Shown: positions 1-13,400 of the stretch, one piece after another
Layout of the letters: each line of letters opens with the position of its first letter
How positions within the stretch are numbered: position 1 is the stretch's first letter
From: Dipteris shenzhenensis
Lineage: Eukaryota; Polypodiophyta; Polypodiopsida; Gleicheniales
DNA length: 64,000 bases
Strand: one strand, 5' to 3'
Assembly (NCBI GenBank): GCA_047967505.1
Contig: CM106540.1
The notes under the pieces: model-generated
What the model saw: the letters and a program-made list of their open reading frames with translations, nothing else
The model's database searches: none
What the model was told of the DNA's origin: nothing
Position numbers and translations under genes: made by a program

Positions 1-910
1 TCATTCTGATAAACATCTCTCTCTCTCCCTCTCTCTCCCTCTCTCTCTCTCCCTCTCTCTCTTTCCCTCTCTCCCTCTTTCTCTCTCTCCCTCTCTCTCT
101 TTCTCTCTCTCTCCCTCTCTCTCCCTACTCTCTCCCTCCCTCAAGCAGCCACGGCCCCCAGGAGACCCTCTTCTCTCTCTTAATCTCTCTCCCCCTCTCT
201 CCTCTCTCTTTCTTTCCCTCCCTACTCTTCTCTCTCATTTAAGGGGCCCCTCTTCTCTCTGTGAATCTCTCTCTCTCTCTCCCTCTCCCCCTCTCTCTTG
301 GCGGCCACAACTGCCAAGAGCCCCTCTCCTCTCTCTTAATTTCTCTCTTTCCCTCTCTCCTCTCTCCTCTCTCTTTCTCTCCCTCCCTATTCTCTCATTT
401 CTCAAATTTACAAACTCAAATATAAATAAAAAACTAATTAAAATAGAACTTAAAAACTCAAATAAGAAACTAATTTAATCCCTCTCTCTCTCCCTCTCTC
501 TCTTTCTCTCTCTCTCCCTCTCTCTTTCCCTCTCTCTCTCTTTCTCTCTCTCCCTCTCTCTCTCTTTCTCTCTCTCTCCCTACTCTCCCTCCCTCAAAGC
601 AGCCACGGCCCCCAAGAGACTCTCTTCTCTCTCTTTATCTCTCTCCCCCTCTCTCCTCCCTCTTTCTTTCCCTCCCTACTCTTCTCTCTCATTTAAGGAG
701 CCCCTCTTCTCGCTGTGAATCTCTCTCTCTCTCTCCCTCTCTCCCTCTCCTCTCTCATTTAAGGAGCCCCTCTTCTCTCTCTTAATTTCTCTCTTTCCCT
801 CTCTCCTCTCTCCTCTCTCTTTCTCTCCCTCCTCTCAAATTTACAAACTCAAATATAAATAAAAAACTAATTAAAATAGAACTCAAAAACTCAAATAAGA
901 AACTAATTTA
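1..910. repeat. CT-rich low-complexity block in two tandem copies
   Basis: Mostly (CT)n/(CCCT)n. The block is present twice: the phrase GCAGCCACGGCCCCC occurs near 145 and near 599, and an AT-rich tail beginning CAAATTTACAAACTCAAATA occurs near 403 and near 836, so the unit is about 440-450 bp. Each copy also holds an ATTTAAGG(G/A)GCCCC phrase. GGCGGCCACAACTGCC near 300 looks like a decayed form of the GC palindrome seen from 1911 on. No coding signal. Confidence 0.85.
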
Positions 911-1195
911 AAAAGAATTGTAATGTCTTCTAAAAGACCACCCTCCTCAAAAACTTTAAGAATAAACTAATTGAAAAAGAATTATAAGTAAAGAAAAAGA
1001 ATTACAAGACGAATTTTAAGAAATAGAACTCAAAAACTTTAACAAGAAACTAATTGAAAAAGAATTGTAAGTAAAGAAAAAGAATTACAAGACGAATGAA
1101 AAAGAATGCAAGTACTTGGAAAAAGTGAAAAAAGTAAGGCTGCGCTTATCTGGAAAAAGTGAAAAAAGTAAGGCTCCGCTTATCCTTTCTCTTTC
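911..1195. repeat. AT-rich segment with short direct repeats
   Basis: Two copies of an AACTAATTGAAAAAGAATT...AAGTAAAGAAAAAGAATTACAAGACGAA segment (about 965-1020 and 1048-1097) are followed by two abutting copies of a roughly 35-bp unit starting TGGAAAAAGTGAAAAAAGTA (about 1119-1190). No gene seen. Confidence 0.7.
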
Positions 1196-1199
1196 GCTC

Positions 1200-1290
1200 T
1201 TGGTTGCTTCAATGAAATGAGGAGAGAGTTAAAATGAATGAATGGAAAGAAAAGTATATATAAGAAAAACTAGCCCATTCCTCCTACGCA
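1200..1290 (+). promoter_or_regulatory. TATA-box-containing segment, copy 1
   Basis: Contains GCTTCAATGAAATGAGGAGAG and then GTATATATAAGAAAAACTAG, a good TATA-like element near 1254-1264. A diverged copy in the same orientation lies at about 3630-3705, and each is followed by a pyrimidine-rich tract. Promoter function is inferred from the TATA match only. It may be the remnant of an LTR or of a 2.4-kb repeat unit. Confidence 0.35.
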
Positions 1291-1539
1291 TAAATTTGAA
1301 TTTTCAAAAAAGAGAGGGAAATTTGAATTCATTATAAATTTGTGTTCAACATTCTTCTCATACTTTCTTCTCGTACGTTCCTTTTGAATTCAAATTTGTG
1401 TTCAACATTCTTCTTGATACTTTCTTCAACATTCTTCTCGATACTTTCTTCTCGTAAGTCCTTTTCATTCTTTTCGTAAGTCCTTTTCATTCTTCTCGTA
1501 AGTCAAATCTTATTTGTCGCTCTTGCTCGTGATAGTAAG

Positions 1540-3500
1540 TCAAATCCTCCTCTCCCCTCTCTCTCCTTCTGCTCCCTCCTCTCCTCTCCCTCTCTCTCTC
1601 CTCTCTCTCCTTCCTCTCCCCTCCCTCCCTCCCTCCATCCCTCGACCCCCACCCTCCCCCCTTTCCCTCCCCTCCCTTCCCCTTCCCTCCCCTCCCTCCG
1701 CCGCCAAAACTCCTCCCTCCCTCGACCCCCCACCCTCCCCTCCCCTCCCCTCCCCTCCCTCCCTCCGCTGCCAAAACCCCTCCCCCTGTCGACCCCTCCC
1801 CTCCTGCTCCCCCTCTCCCCTTCCCCCTCTCCCGTCCCCGTCCCACCCCCTTTCCCCCAGCCCCGTCCCAACCCCTTAACCCTCCACACCCCCTTCCCCC
1901 CTTCCCCAGGGCTGGTGGCCGTGGCCGCCAGCCCTCCCCCCCCTAACCCCGTTCCTCCCCTACCCCTTTTTACCCCCTACCCCCTTTCAACCCTCCCCCC
2001 CTTTTTCTCACCCCCCCTTCGTGGCCCCGGGCTGGCGGCCGCTAGCCCCCCCCCTCTCGCACCCCTCTTCCCCACCCCCCCTTCGCGGCCCCCCAGCCCC
2101 CCCCCTTCTCGCACCTCCCTCCACCCCCACCCCCCTTCCCCACCCCCTCTCCCCCCCCCTCCCCCCTTCCCTCGGGCTAGCGGCCGTGGCTGCCAGCCCC
2201 CCCCCTCTCAGCCCTCCCCCCCCTCTTCCCCACCCTCCCAACCCCTTAACCCTCCACACCCCCTTCCCCCTTCCCCCCTGGCTGGCGGCCGCCGCGAGCC
2301 CCCCCCTCTCGCACCCCTCTTCCCCACCCCCCCCTTCGCGCCCCCCCCCCCTTAGCCCTCCCCCCCCTCTTCCCCAACCCCCTTCGCGGCCCTCGGGCTG
2401 GCGACCGCGGCCGCCAGCCCCCCCCTCTCGCACCCCTCTTTCCCAGCCCCCCCCTCTCGCACCCCCCCTCGCACCCCCCTCCCCCCCTTCACCCCCTCTC
2501 CCCCCCCTCCCCCCTTCCCCCGGGTTGGCGGCCACGGCCGCCAGCGCCCCCTCTTCCCCACCCCCCCTTCGCGACCCCCTAGCCCCCCAGCCCTCCCCCC
2601 CCTCTTCCCCACACCCCCCTTCCCCCGAGCTGGCGGCCGCGGCCGCCAGACCCCCCCTCCTCTCAACCCCTCCCACCCGCTTCCCACCCTCTCAGCCCTC
2701 CCCCCCCCCTTCGCGACCCCCCAGCCCTCCCCCCCTCTTCCCCACCCCCCCTTCCCCTCAACCCCTCCCACCCCCTTCCCCCCCTCTCAGCCCTCCCTCC
2801 CCCTTCGCGACCCCCCCAGCCCTCCCCCCCCTTTCCCACTCCCCCTTCCCCCGGGTTGGCGACCGCGGCCGCCAGCCTCCCCTCCTCTCAACCCCTCCAA
2901 CCCCCTCCCCACCCCCGAGCTGGCGGCCGCGGCCGCCAGCCCCCCCCCCTCTCAGCCCCTCCCACCCCCTTCACCCCTCCCCACCCCCGAGCCCCCCCCC
3001 TCTCTCAGCCCCTCCCACCCCCTTCCCCCCCACCCACCCCCCTCCCCGCCCCCGAGCTGGTGGCCGCAGCCGCCAGCCCCCCCCCCTCTCAGCCCCTCCC
3101 ACCCCCTTCACCCCTTCCACCCAACTCCCTCCCCGCCCCCGAGCTGGCGGCCGCGGTCGCCAGCCCCCCCTCTCAACCCCTCGCTGGCGGCCGCGGCCGC
3201 CAGCCGCCCCCCCTCTCAGCCCTCCACCCCCTTCCCACCCACCCACCCCCCTCTTCGCCCCCCCCAGTGCCGCCAGCCCCTCCCGCCCCCTTCCCTCTCC
3301 CTCCCCTTCCCCCCCTCCAGGCCGCCAGCCCCCCCTTCCCCCTCCCCCCTTCCCCCCTCCATGGGAGACCCAGTCCCCCCCTCCCTCCTCCTTTCCTCCC
3401 TCTACTCAGCCCACCCTCTCCCTCCCTTCCTCCTCCCTTCCCTCCAGTCCCTCCATCCTCTTCTTCTCCTCCCCTGAACATTTCTCTCTCTAGTTCCTCT
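1540..3500. repeat. C-rich tract with about 12 copies of a GC palindrome
   Basis: Long runs of C with occasional T (G runs on the minus strand) are interrupted by a motif whose perfect form is the 20-bp palindrome CTGGCGGCCGCGGCCGCCAG, containing NotI-type GCGGCCGC. Perfect copies are at 2630-2649, 2920-2939 and 3184-3203. One- or few-base variants lie near 1911, 2031, 2180, 2281, 2398, 2523, 2854, 3056 and 3141. Long open frames on both strands (proline-rich or glycine-rich) are a by-product of composition. The minus-strand G runs could form G-quadruplexes and the palindromes could form hairpins. No gene supported. Confidence 0.85.
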
Positions 3501-3629
3501 CTCTTCAAATTTTAAAAAAAAATCTAGAAAAAAATTTAATCAAAAAAATTTGCAAGTACCTGGAAAAAGTTTGTAAGTTTGCTCTTTCTTGCTTTCTTGC
3601 TCTTCCTTCCTTACTCTCTTGATCGTCCT

Positions 3630-3705
3630 TGCTTTCTTGCTTCAGTGAATGAAATGAGGGGAGAATGAATGAAGAAGGAAGACTATATATAAGAAAAATT
3701 AGGTT
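3630..3705 (+). promoter_or_regulatory. TATA-box-containing segment, copy 2
   Basis: GCTTCAGTGAATGAAATGAGG...GACTATATATAAGAAAAATTAGG matches the 1200-1290 segment with small indels. In both places a TGGAAAAAGT motif lies upstream and a pyrimidine-rich tract downstream. The TATA-like core is near 3683-3692. Four ATTGG motifs (CCAAT on the minus strand) follow at an exact 27-bp spacing. Confidence 0.35.
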
Positions 3706-3715
3706 TTCCTCCTCC

Positions 3716-3830
3716 TCTCCTATTGGCTTTCCATTCCTCCCCTCTCTCCTATTGGCTTTTCATTTATCCCCTCTCCCATTGGCTCCCATTACTCCCCCTC
3801 TCCCATTGGACCCCCATCCCTCATCCCAAT
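3716..3830. repeat. 27-bp minisatellite with ATTGG core
   Basis: CC(T/C)ATTGG motifs occur at 3722, 3749, 3776 and 3803, an exact 27-bp period, in a pyrimidine-rich context. ATTGG is the complement of the CCAAT box, so the array holds four evenly spaced CCAAT-like sites on the minus strand. Any binding role is inference. Confidence 0.7.
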
Positions 3831-4024
3831 CTTCCATTAGCCCTCCCCCCATCCATCCATTTCTTCTTCCTCCCCATTGTCACCACTCCCATCCCACATT
3901 TCCACCACGTCCCATACTCCTCCCATTTCCCAAAATCCCATATTTCCCCATCTCACCCTCCTCTTTTTCATCCCCTATTAACTCCCTCACTCATTTCACT
4001 CCCTTATTATCCTACTCCCCTATT

Positions 4025-4265
4025 ACCTTCCCCTCTCCCATTCCATTCTTCCCTCCCCACTCTCACTTCCACTTCCCATTACTCACTTGCCATTTGAAAA
4101 CTATTAATATATTATTATACTATTTTTTATACTTATTATCATACACCCTTATTGCTTCCCTCTCTCATTCCACTCCTCCCTCCTCATTCCCACTTCCACT
4201 TCCCATTACTCACTTGCTATACACATTTGCAAACTATTAATATATTATTATATGATTTTTTATAC
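4025..4265. repeat. Direct duplication of about 110 bp
   Basis: CTTCCCTCTC(C/T)CATTCCA... through CACTTCCACTTCCCATTACT and CTATTAATATATTATTATA is present at about 4027-4131 and again at about 4155-4265, with a few substitutions and a small indel. It separates the pyrimidine-rich region from the satellite array. 4266-4478 holds an unremarkable spacer with a short CA run near 4423. Confidence 0.75.
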
Positions 4266-4478
4266 TATTTGCAAACTTACATATGGGCAAAATCACAGGT
4301 GTCAAAGCGATCCTATTGTGGTCAAGGGCATATTTATCCTCATCAACAACCTTATTTACTCAAGGTATGAAGTGCATAATTTGTGCACTAGGTGTTTACT
4401 TTGTATCAAAATTGTTTGCCACACACACACACACATATACACATACCAAGAATTTTCTAATATTATCGCATCTACATT

Positions 4479-7400
4479 TCTCCGATGGGCACAAAACTTT
4501 GTACACGCCTCAACCTAGGTCTTATTGACTTGCATACAAAGTGGTGCACCCATCTCATAAGTACTTGTTTGGATAACACACCTCCAAACGTATTTTATGA
4601 CGATTGTGCATAACACTAGGAACAAAATGGTGTATCATGTGAGATCGACTATGCAAAGCATATCCAATGGACACAAGACTTTACACGTTCCTCAACCTAG
4701 GCAGTATTGACTTGTGTGCAAAGTGGAATCCCCATCCGATAAGTACTTGTTTGAAAAATACACCTACGATCGTGTTTTTTAACCGTTGTACATGACACCA
4801 AGGCAAAAAACGGTATTTAATACTCAATCTACCATGTAAAGCATATCTGATGGGCACAATACTTTGCACGTGCCTCAAAAGCGGTGGTATGGTATTCCAT
4901 GCAAAGTGGAACGCCCATTCAATAAGTACTTTTTAGAATATCACACCTAGGACCATGTTTTTTATTGGTTGTTGTCCATGACACTAAGGCAAAAACGCTG
5001 ATTTATGCTTACTCGACAATGCAACGCATATGCGATCATCACACTACTTTTAACACATCTCAACCTAGGTATTATTGACTTACATGCAAAGTGGCGTGCC
5101 CATCCCATAAGTACTTAGTTGAATAACACATCTAGGACTGCGTTTTTTGACGATTGTGCATGACACTAAGGCAAAAACGGTGTTTTATGCTTGATCGACA
5201 ATGCAAAGCATATTCGATGGGCACAATACTTTGCACACACCTTCAACTAGGTAGAATCGACTTACATGCAAAGTGGCACGCCCATCCCATAAGTGCTTGA
5301 TCGGATAACATACCTAGCAGCGTGTTTTTTTACAAATGTGCATGACACTAGAGCAAAAATAGTATTTAATGCTCGATCGACCATGCAAAGGATATCCGAT
5401 GGGCACAACACTTTTCATACACCTCAACCTATGTGGTATTGAAATTTTCTCAAAGAGGCACACCCATCCGATAAGTACTTGGTCAGATAACACAACTAAC
5501 GGCGTGTTTTTTTGCGGATGTACATATCACTAGGGAAAAAATGGTGTATAATGCGTGATTGACCATGCAAAGCATATCTGATGGTGACAATACTTTGCAC
5601 GCCCTGCAACCTAGTTTAAACGGACTTCCGTGCAAACTGGATCCCCCATCCGATAAGTACTTGTTTGAATAACACACCTAGGACTGTGTTTTTTCATGGT
5701 TGTGCATGACACTAATGCAAAAACATTGTTCTATGCTTGATCGACAATGCAAAGCATATCCGATGAGCACAATACTTTGCCCACACCTTCAACTAGGGAG
5801 AATTGACTTACATACAAAGTGGCATGACCATCAAAGTGGCATGACCATCCCATAAGTGCTTGATCGAATAACATACCTAGCAGTGTGTTTTTTTACAGAT
5901 GTGCATGACACTAGAGCAAAACTAGTATTTAATGCTCGATCGACCATGCAAAGGATATCCGATGGGCACAACACTTTTCGTACACCTCAACCTAGGTGGT
6001 ATTGAAATGTTCTCAAAGAGGCACACCCATCCGATAAGTACTTGGTCAGATAACACACCTAAGGGCGTGTTTTTTTGCGGATGTGCATATCACTAGGGAA
6101 AAAAGGGTGTATAATGCGTGATCGACCATGCAAAGCATATCCGATGGTGACAATACTTTGCACTCATCTCAACCTAGTTGAAACGGACTTGCGTGCAAAC
6201 TGGAGCCCCCATCCGATAAGTACTAGTTTGAATAACACACCTAGGACCGTGTTTTTTCATGGTTGTGCATGACACAGGCAAAACCAGTGTTTTATGCTTG
6301 ATCGACAATACAAAGCATATCCGATGACACAATACTTTGCACAAACCTTCCACTAGGTGGAATCGACATACATGCAAAGTGGCACGCCCATCCCATAAGT
6401 GCTTGATCGGATCACATACCTAGCAGCGTGTTTTTTTACGGATGTGCATGACACTAGAGCAAAAATAGTATTTAATGCTCGATCGACCATGCAAAGGATA
6501 TCCGATGGGCACAAAACTTTTCGTACGCCTCAACCTAGGTGGTATTGAAATGTTCTCAATGAGGCACACCCATCCGATAAGTACTTGGTTAGATAACACA
6601 CCTAATGGCATGTTTTTTTGCGGATGTGCATATCATTAGGGAAAAAATGGTGTATAATGCGTGATCGACCATGCAAATCATATCCGATGGTGACAATACT
6701 TTGCACACACCTCAATGTAGTTGAAAAGGACTTGCGTGCAAAGTGGAGCCCACATCTGATAAGTACTTATTTGAATAACAGACCTATGGCCGTGTTTTTA
6801 TATGGTTGTGCATGACACTAAGGCAAAAACGGTGTGTTATGCTTGATCGACCATGCAAAGCATATCCGATGGCCACAATACCTTGCACACACCTTCAATA
6901 GGTGGAATTGACTTACATGCAAAGTGGCACGCCCATCGCATAAGTGCTTGATTATATAACATACCTAGCAGCGTGTTTTTTTACGAATGTACATGGCACT
7001 AAGGCAAAAATGGTATTTAATGCTCAATCGACCATGCAAAGCATATCCGATGGGCACGATACTTTGCACACACCTTCATCTAGGTGGAATTGACTTACAT
7101 GCAAAGTGGCATTCCCATCGCATAAGTGCTTGATCAGATAACACACCTAGCAGCGTGTTTTTTTACGGATGTGCATGGCACTAAGGCAAAAATGGTATTT
7201 AATGCAAAGCATATCCGATGGGCATAATACTTTTCCTATACCTCAACCTAGGTGGTATTAAAATTTTGTCAAAGAGGCACACCCATCCGATAAGTACATG
7301 GTCAGATAACATACCTAAAGGCATGTTTTTTTTTGGATGTGCATACCACTAGGGAAAAAACGGTGTATAATGCATGATCGACCATGCAAATCATATCCGA

Positions 7401-10400
7401 TGGTGACAATACTTTGCACACACCTCAACCTAGTTGAAACGGACTTGCGTGAAAACTGGAGCCCCCATCCGATAAGTACTAGTTTGAATAACAAACCTAG
7501 GACCATGTTTTTTCATGGTTGTGCATGACACTAAGGAAAAAATGGTGTTTTATGCTTGAACGACAATGCAAAGCATATCTGATGGGCACAATACTTTGCA
7601 CACACCTTCAACTAGGTGGAATCGACTTACATGCAAAGTGGCACGCCCATCCCATAAGTGCTTGATCAAATAACATACCTAGTAGCGTGTTTTTTAACGG
7701 ATATGCACGACACTAGAGCAAAAATAGTATTTAATGCTCGATCGACCATGCAAAGGATATCCGATGGGCACAAAACTTTTGGTACGCCTCAACCTAGGTG
7801 GTATTGAAATGTTCTCAATGAGGCACACCCATCCGATAAGTACTTGGTCAGATAACACACCTAATGGCATGTTTTTTTGCGGATGTGCATATCATTAGGA
7901 AAAAAATGGTATATAATGCGTGATCGACCATGCAAATCATATCCGATGGTGACAATACTTTGCACGCACCTCAATGTAGTTGAAACGGACTTGCGTGCAA
8001 AGTGGAGCCCCCATCTGATAAGTACTTATTTGAATAACACACCTATCGCCGTGTTTTTATATGGTTGTGCATGACACTAAGGCAAAAACGGTGTGTTATG
8101 CTTGATGGACAATGCAAAGCATATCCGATGGGCACAATACTTTGCACACACCTTCAACTAGGTGGGATTGACTTACATGCAAAGTGGCATGCCCATCGCA
8201 TGAGTGCTTGATCAGATAACACACCTAGCAGCATGTTTTTTTACGGATGTGCATGGCACTGAGGTAAAAATGGTATTTAATGCTCGATCGACCATGCAAA
8301 GCATATCCGATGGGCACGATACCTTGCACACACCTTCAACTAGGTGGAATTGACTTACATGCAAAGTGGCATTCCCATCGCCTAAGTGCTTGATTGGATA
8401 ACACACCTAGCAGCGTGTTTTTTTACGGATGTGCATGGCACTAAGGCAAAAATGGTATTTAATGCTCGATCGACCATGAAAAGCATATCCGATGGGCATA
8501 ATACTTTTCCTATACCTCAACCTAGGTGTTATTAAAATGTTTTCAAAGAGGCACACCCATCCGAGAAGTACTTGGTCAGATAACATACATAAGGGCATGT
8601 TTTTTTGCAAATGTGCATACCACTAGGGAAAAAACGGTATATAATGCATGATCGACCATGCAAATCATATCCGATGGTGACACTACTTTGCACACACCTC
8701 AACCTAGTTGAAACGGACATGCGTGCAAACTGAAGCCCCCATCCGATAAGTACTAGTTTGAATAACACACCTAGGACCGTGTTTTTTCATGGTTGTGCAT
8801 GACACTAAGGCAAAAACGGTGTTTTATGCTTTATCGACAATGCAAAGCATATCCGATGGGCAAAATACTTTGCACACACCTTCAACTAGGTGGAATCGAC
8901 TTACATGCAAAGTGGCACACCCATCCCATAAGTGCTTGATTGGATAACATACCTAGCAGCGTGTTTTTTTACGGATGTGCATGACACTAGAGCAAAAATA
9001 GTATTTAATGCTCGATCGACCATGCAAAGGATATCCGATGGGCACAAAACTTTTCGTACACCTCAACCTAGGTGGTGTTGAAATGTTCTCAATGAGGCAC
9101 ACCCATCCGATAAGTACTTGGTCAGATAACACACCTAATGGCGTGTTTTTTTGCGGATGTGCATATCATTAGGGAAAAAATGGTGTATAATGCGTGATCG
9201 ACCATGCAAATCATATCGGATGGTGACAATACTTTGCACGCACCTCAACATAGTTGAAAAGGACTTGCGGGCACAGTAGAGCCCCCATCTGATAAGTACT
9301 TATTTGAATAACACACCTATGGCCGTGTTTTTATATGGTTGTGCATGACATTAAGGCAAAAACGGTGTGTTATGCTTGATCGACAATGCAAAGCATATCC
9401 GATGGGCACAATACTTTGCACACAACTTCAACTAGGTGGAATTGACTTACATGCAAAGTGGCACGCCCATCGCATAAGTGCTTGATCAGATAACACACCT
9501 AGCAGCGTGTTTTTTTACGGATGTGCATGACACTAGAGCAAAAATAGTATTTAATGCTCGATCGACCATGAAAAGCATATCCAATGGGCACAATACTTTT
9601 CGTAAACCTCAACCTAGGTGGTATTGAAATGTTCTCAAAGAGGCACACCCATCCGATAAGAACTTGGTCAGATAACATACCTAAGGGCATGTTTTTTTGC
9701 TCATGTGCATACCACTAGGGAAAAAACGGTATATAATGCGTGATTGACCATGCAAAGCATATCCGATGGGCACAACACTTTTCGTACGTGTCAAACTAGG
9801 TGATATTGAGATTTTCTCAATGAGGCACACCCATCCGGTAAGTACTTGGTCAGATAACACACCTAATGGCATGTTTTTTTGCGTATCTGCATATCATTAG
9901 GGAAAAAATGGTGTATAATGCGTGATCGACCATGCAAATCATATCCGATGGTGACAATACTTTGCAAGCACCTCAACGTAGTTGAAATGGACTTGCGTGC
10001 AAAGTGGAGCCCCCATCTGATAAGTACTTATTTGAATAACACACCTATGGCCGTGTTTTTATATGGTTGTGCATGACAGTAAGGCAAAAACGGTGTGTTA
10101 TGCTTGATGGACAATGCAAATCATATCCGATGGGCACAATACTTTGCACACACCTTCAACTAGGTGGAATTGACTTACATGCAAAGTGGCAGGCCCATCG
10201 CATAAGTGCTTGATCAGATAACACACCTAGCAGCGTGGGTTTTTTTACGGATGTGCATGGCAGATGTGCATGGCACTAAGGCAAAAATGGTATTTAATGC
10301 TCGATCGACCATGCAAAGCATATCCGATGGGCACGATACTTTGCACACACCTTAAACTAAGTGGAATTGACTTACATGCAAAGTGGCATTCCCATCGCAT

Positions 10401-13400
10401 AAGTGCTTGATTGGATAACACACCTAGTAGCCTGTTTTTTTACGAATGTGCATGGCACTAAGACAAAAATGGTATTTAATGCTCAATCGACCATGCAAAG
10501 CATATCCGATGGGCATAATACTTTTCCTATACCTCAACCTAGGTCGTATTAAAATGATGTCAAAGAGGCACACCCATCCGATAAGTACTTGGTCAGATAA
10601 CATACCTAAGGGCATGTTTTTTTGCGGATGTGCATACCACTAGGGAAAAAACGGTGTATAATGCGTGATCGACAATGCAAAGCATATCTGATGGTGACAA
10701 TACTTTGCACACACCTCAACCTAGTTGAATTGGACTTGCGTGCAAACTGGAGCCCCCATCCGATAAGTACTAGTTTGAATAACACACCTAGGACCGTGTT
10801 TTTTCATGGTTGTGTATGACACTAAGGCAAAAACGGTGTTTTATGCTTGATCGACAATGCAAAGCATATCCGATGGGCATAATACTTTGAACACACCTTC
10901 AACTAGATGGAATCGATTTACATGCAAAGTGGCACGCCCATCTTATAAGTGCTTGATTGAATAGCATACCTAGTAGCGTGTTTTTTAACGGATGTGCATG
11001 ACACTAGAGCAAAAATAGTATTTAATGCTCGATCGACCATGCAAAGGATATCCGATGGGCACAAAACTTTTCGTATGTCTCAACCTAGGTGGTATTGAAA
11101 TGTTCTCAATGAGGCACACCCATCCAATAAGTACTTGGTCAGATAACACACCTAATGGCGTGTTTTTTTGCGGATGTGCATATCATTAGGGAAAAAATGG
11201 TGTATAATGCGTGATCGACCATGCAAATCATATCCGATGGTGACAATACTTTGCACGCACCTCAACGTGGTTGAAATGGACTTGCGTGCAAAGTGGAGCC
11301 CCCATCTGATAAGTACTTATTTGAATAACAGACCTATGGCCGTGTTTTTATATGGTTGTGCATGACACTAAGGCAGAAACGGTGTGTTATGCTTGATCGA
11401 CAATGCTTTACACACACCTTCAACTAGGTGGAATTGACTTACACACACCTTCAACTAGGTGGAATTGACTTACGTGCAAAGTTGCACGGCCATCGGATAA
11501 GTGCTTGATTAGATAACACACCTAGCAGCATGTTTTTTTACGGATGTGCATGACACTAGAGCAAAAATAGTATTTAATGCTCGATCGACCATGCAAAGCA
11601 TATCTGATGGCCAATACTTTTGGTACACCTCAACCTAGGTGGTATTGAAATTTTCTCAAAGAGGCACAGCCATCCGATAAGCACTTGGTCAGATAACATA
11701 CCTAAGGGCGTGTTTTTTTGCTCATGTGCATACCACTAGGGAAAAAACGGTGTATAATGCGTGATTGACCATGCAAAGCATATCCGATGGGCACAACACT
11801 TTTCATATGTGTCAACCTAGGTGGTATTGAGATGTTCTCCATGAGGCGCACCCATCTGATAAGTACTTGGTCAGATAACACACCTAATGGCGTGTTTTTT
11901 GCGGATGTCCATATCACTAGGGAAAAAATGGTGTATAATGCGTGATCGACCATGCAAAGCATACCCGATGGTGACAATACTTTGCACGCACCTCAACGTA
12001 TTTGAAACGGACTTGGGTGCAAAGTGGAGCCCCCATCCGATAAGTACTTATTTGAATAACACAACTACGGCCGTGTTTTTATATGGTTGTGCACGACACA
12101 AAGGCAAAAACGGTGTTCTATGCTTGATCGACAATGTAAAGCATATCCGATGGGCGAAATACTTTGCACACACCTTCAACCAGGTGGAATTGACTTACTT
12201 GCAAACTAACATTCCCATCGTATAAGTACTTGATTGGATAACACACTTAGCAGCGTGTTTTTTTACGGATGTGCATGACACCAAGGCAAAAATGGTATTT
12301 AATGCTCGATCGATCATGCAAAGCATATCCGATGGGCATAATACTTTTCCTATACCTCAACCTAGGTGGTATTAAAATATTTTCAAAGAGTCACACCCAT
12401 CCGATAAGTACTTGGTCAGATATCATACCTAAGGGTGTGTTTTTTTGCGGATGTGCATGTCACTAGGGAAAAAATGGTGTATAATGTGTGATCGAACATG
12501 CAAAGCATATCCGATGGTGACAATACTTTGCACTCATCTCAACCTAGTTGAAACGGACTCGCGTGCAAACTAGAGCCCCCATCCGATAAGTACTAGTTTG
12601 AATAACACACATAGGACCGTGTTTTTTCATGGTTGTGCATGACACTAAGGCAAAAACGGTGTTTTATGCTTGATCGACCATAAGCATATCCGATGGTGAC
12701 AATACTTTTCGTGCACCTCAACCTAGTTGAAACGGACTTGTGTGCAAAGTGGAGCCCCCATCCGATAAGTACTTGTTTACTTAACACACTTAGGACCGTG
12801 TTTTTTCATCGTTGTGCATGTAACTAAGGTTAAAACAGTATTTTATGCTTGATCGACAATGCAAAGCGTATCCGATGGGCACGATACTTTGCACACACCT
12901 TCAACTAGGTGGAATTGACTTACATGCAAAGTAGCATTCCCATCGCATAAGTGCTTGATCGGATAACACACCTAGCAGCGTGTTTTTTTACGGATGTGCA
13001 TGACACTAAGGCAAAAATGGTATTTAATGCTCGATCGACCATGCAAAGCATATCTGATGGGCATAATACTTTTCCTATACCTCAACCTAGGTGGTATTGA
13101 AGTGTTCTCAAAGAGGCACACCCATCCGATAAGTACTTGGTCAGATAACATACCTAAGGGCGTGTTTTTTTGCGGATGTGCATACCACTAGGGAAAAAAC
13201 GATGTATAATGCATGATCGACCATGAAAATCATATCCGATGGTGACAATACTTTGCACAAACCTCAACCTAGCTGAAACTCACTTGGGTGCAAATTGGAG
13301 CCCCCATCCGATAAGTACTAGTTTGAATAACACACCTGGAACCGTGTTTTTTCATGATTGTGCATGACACTAAGGCAAAAACGGTGTTTTATGCTTGATC

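Noticed and set aside
1487-3515. Long Pro-rich and Gly/Arg-rich open frames (up to 490 codons)
   Set aside because: They open on both strands and several frames at once because the C-rich DNA almost lacks stop codons; there is no domain and no start context.
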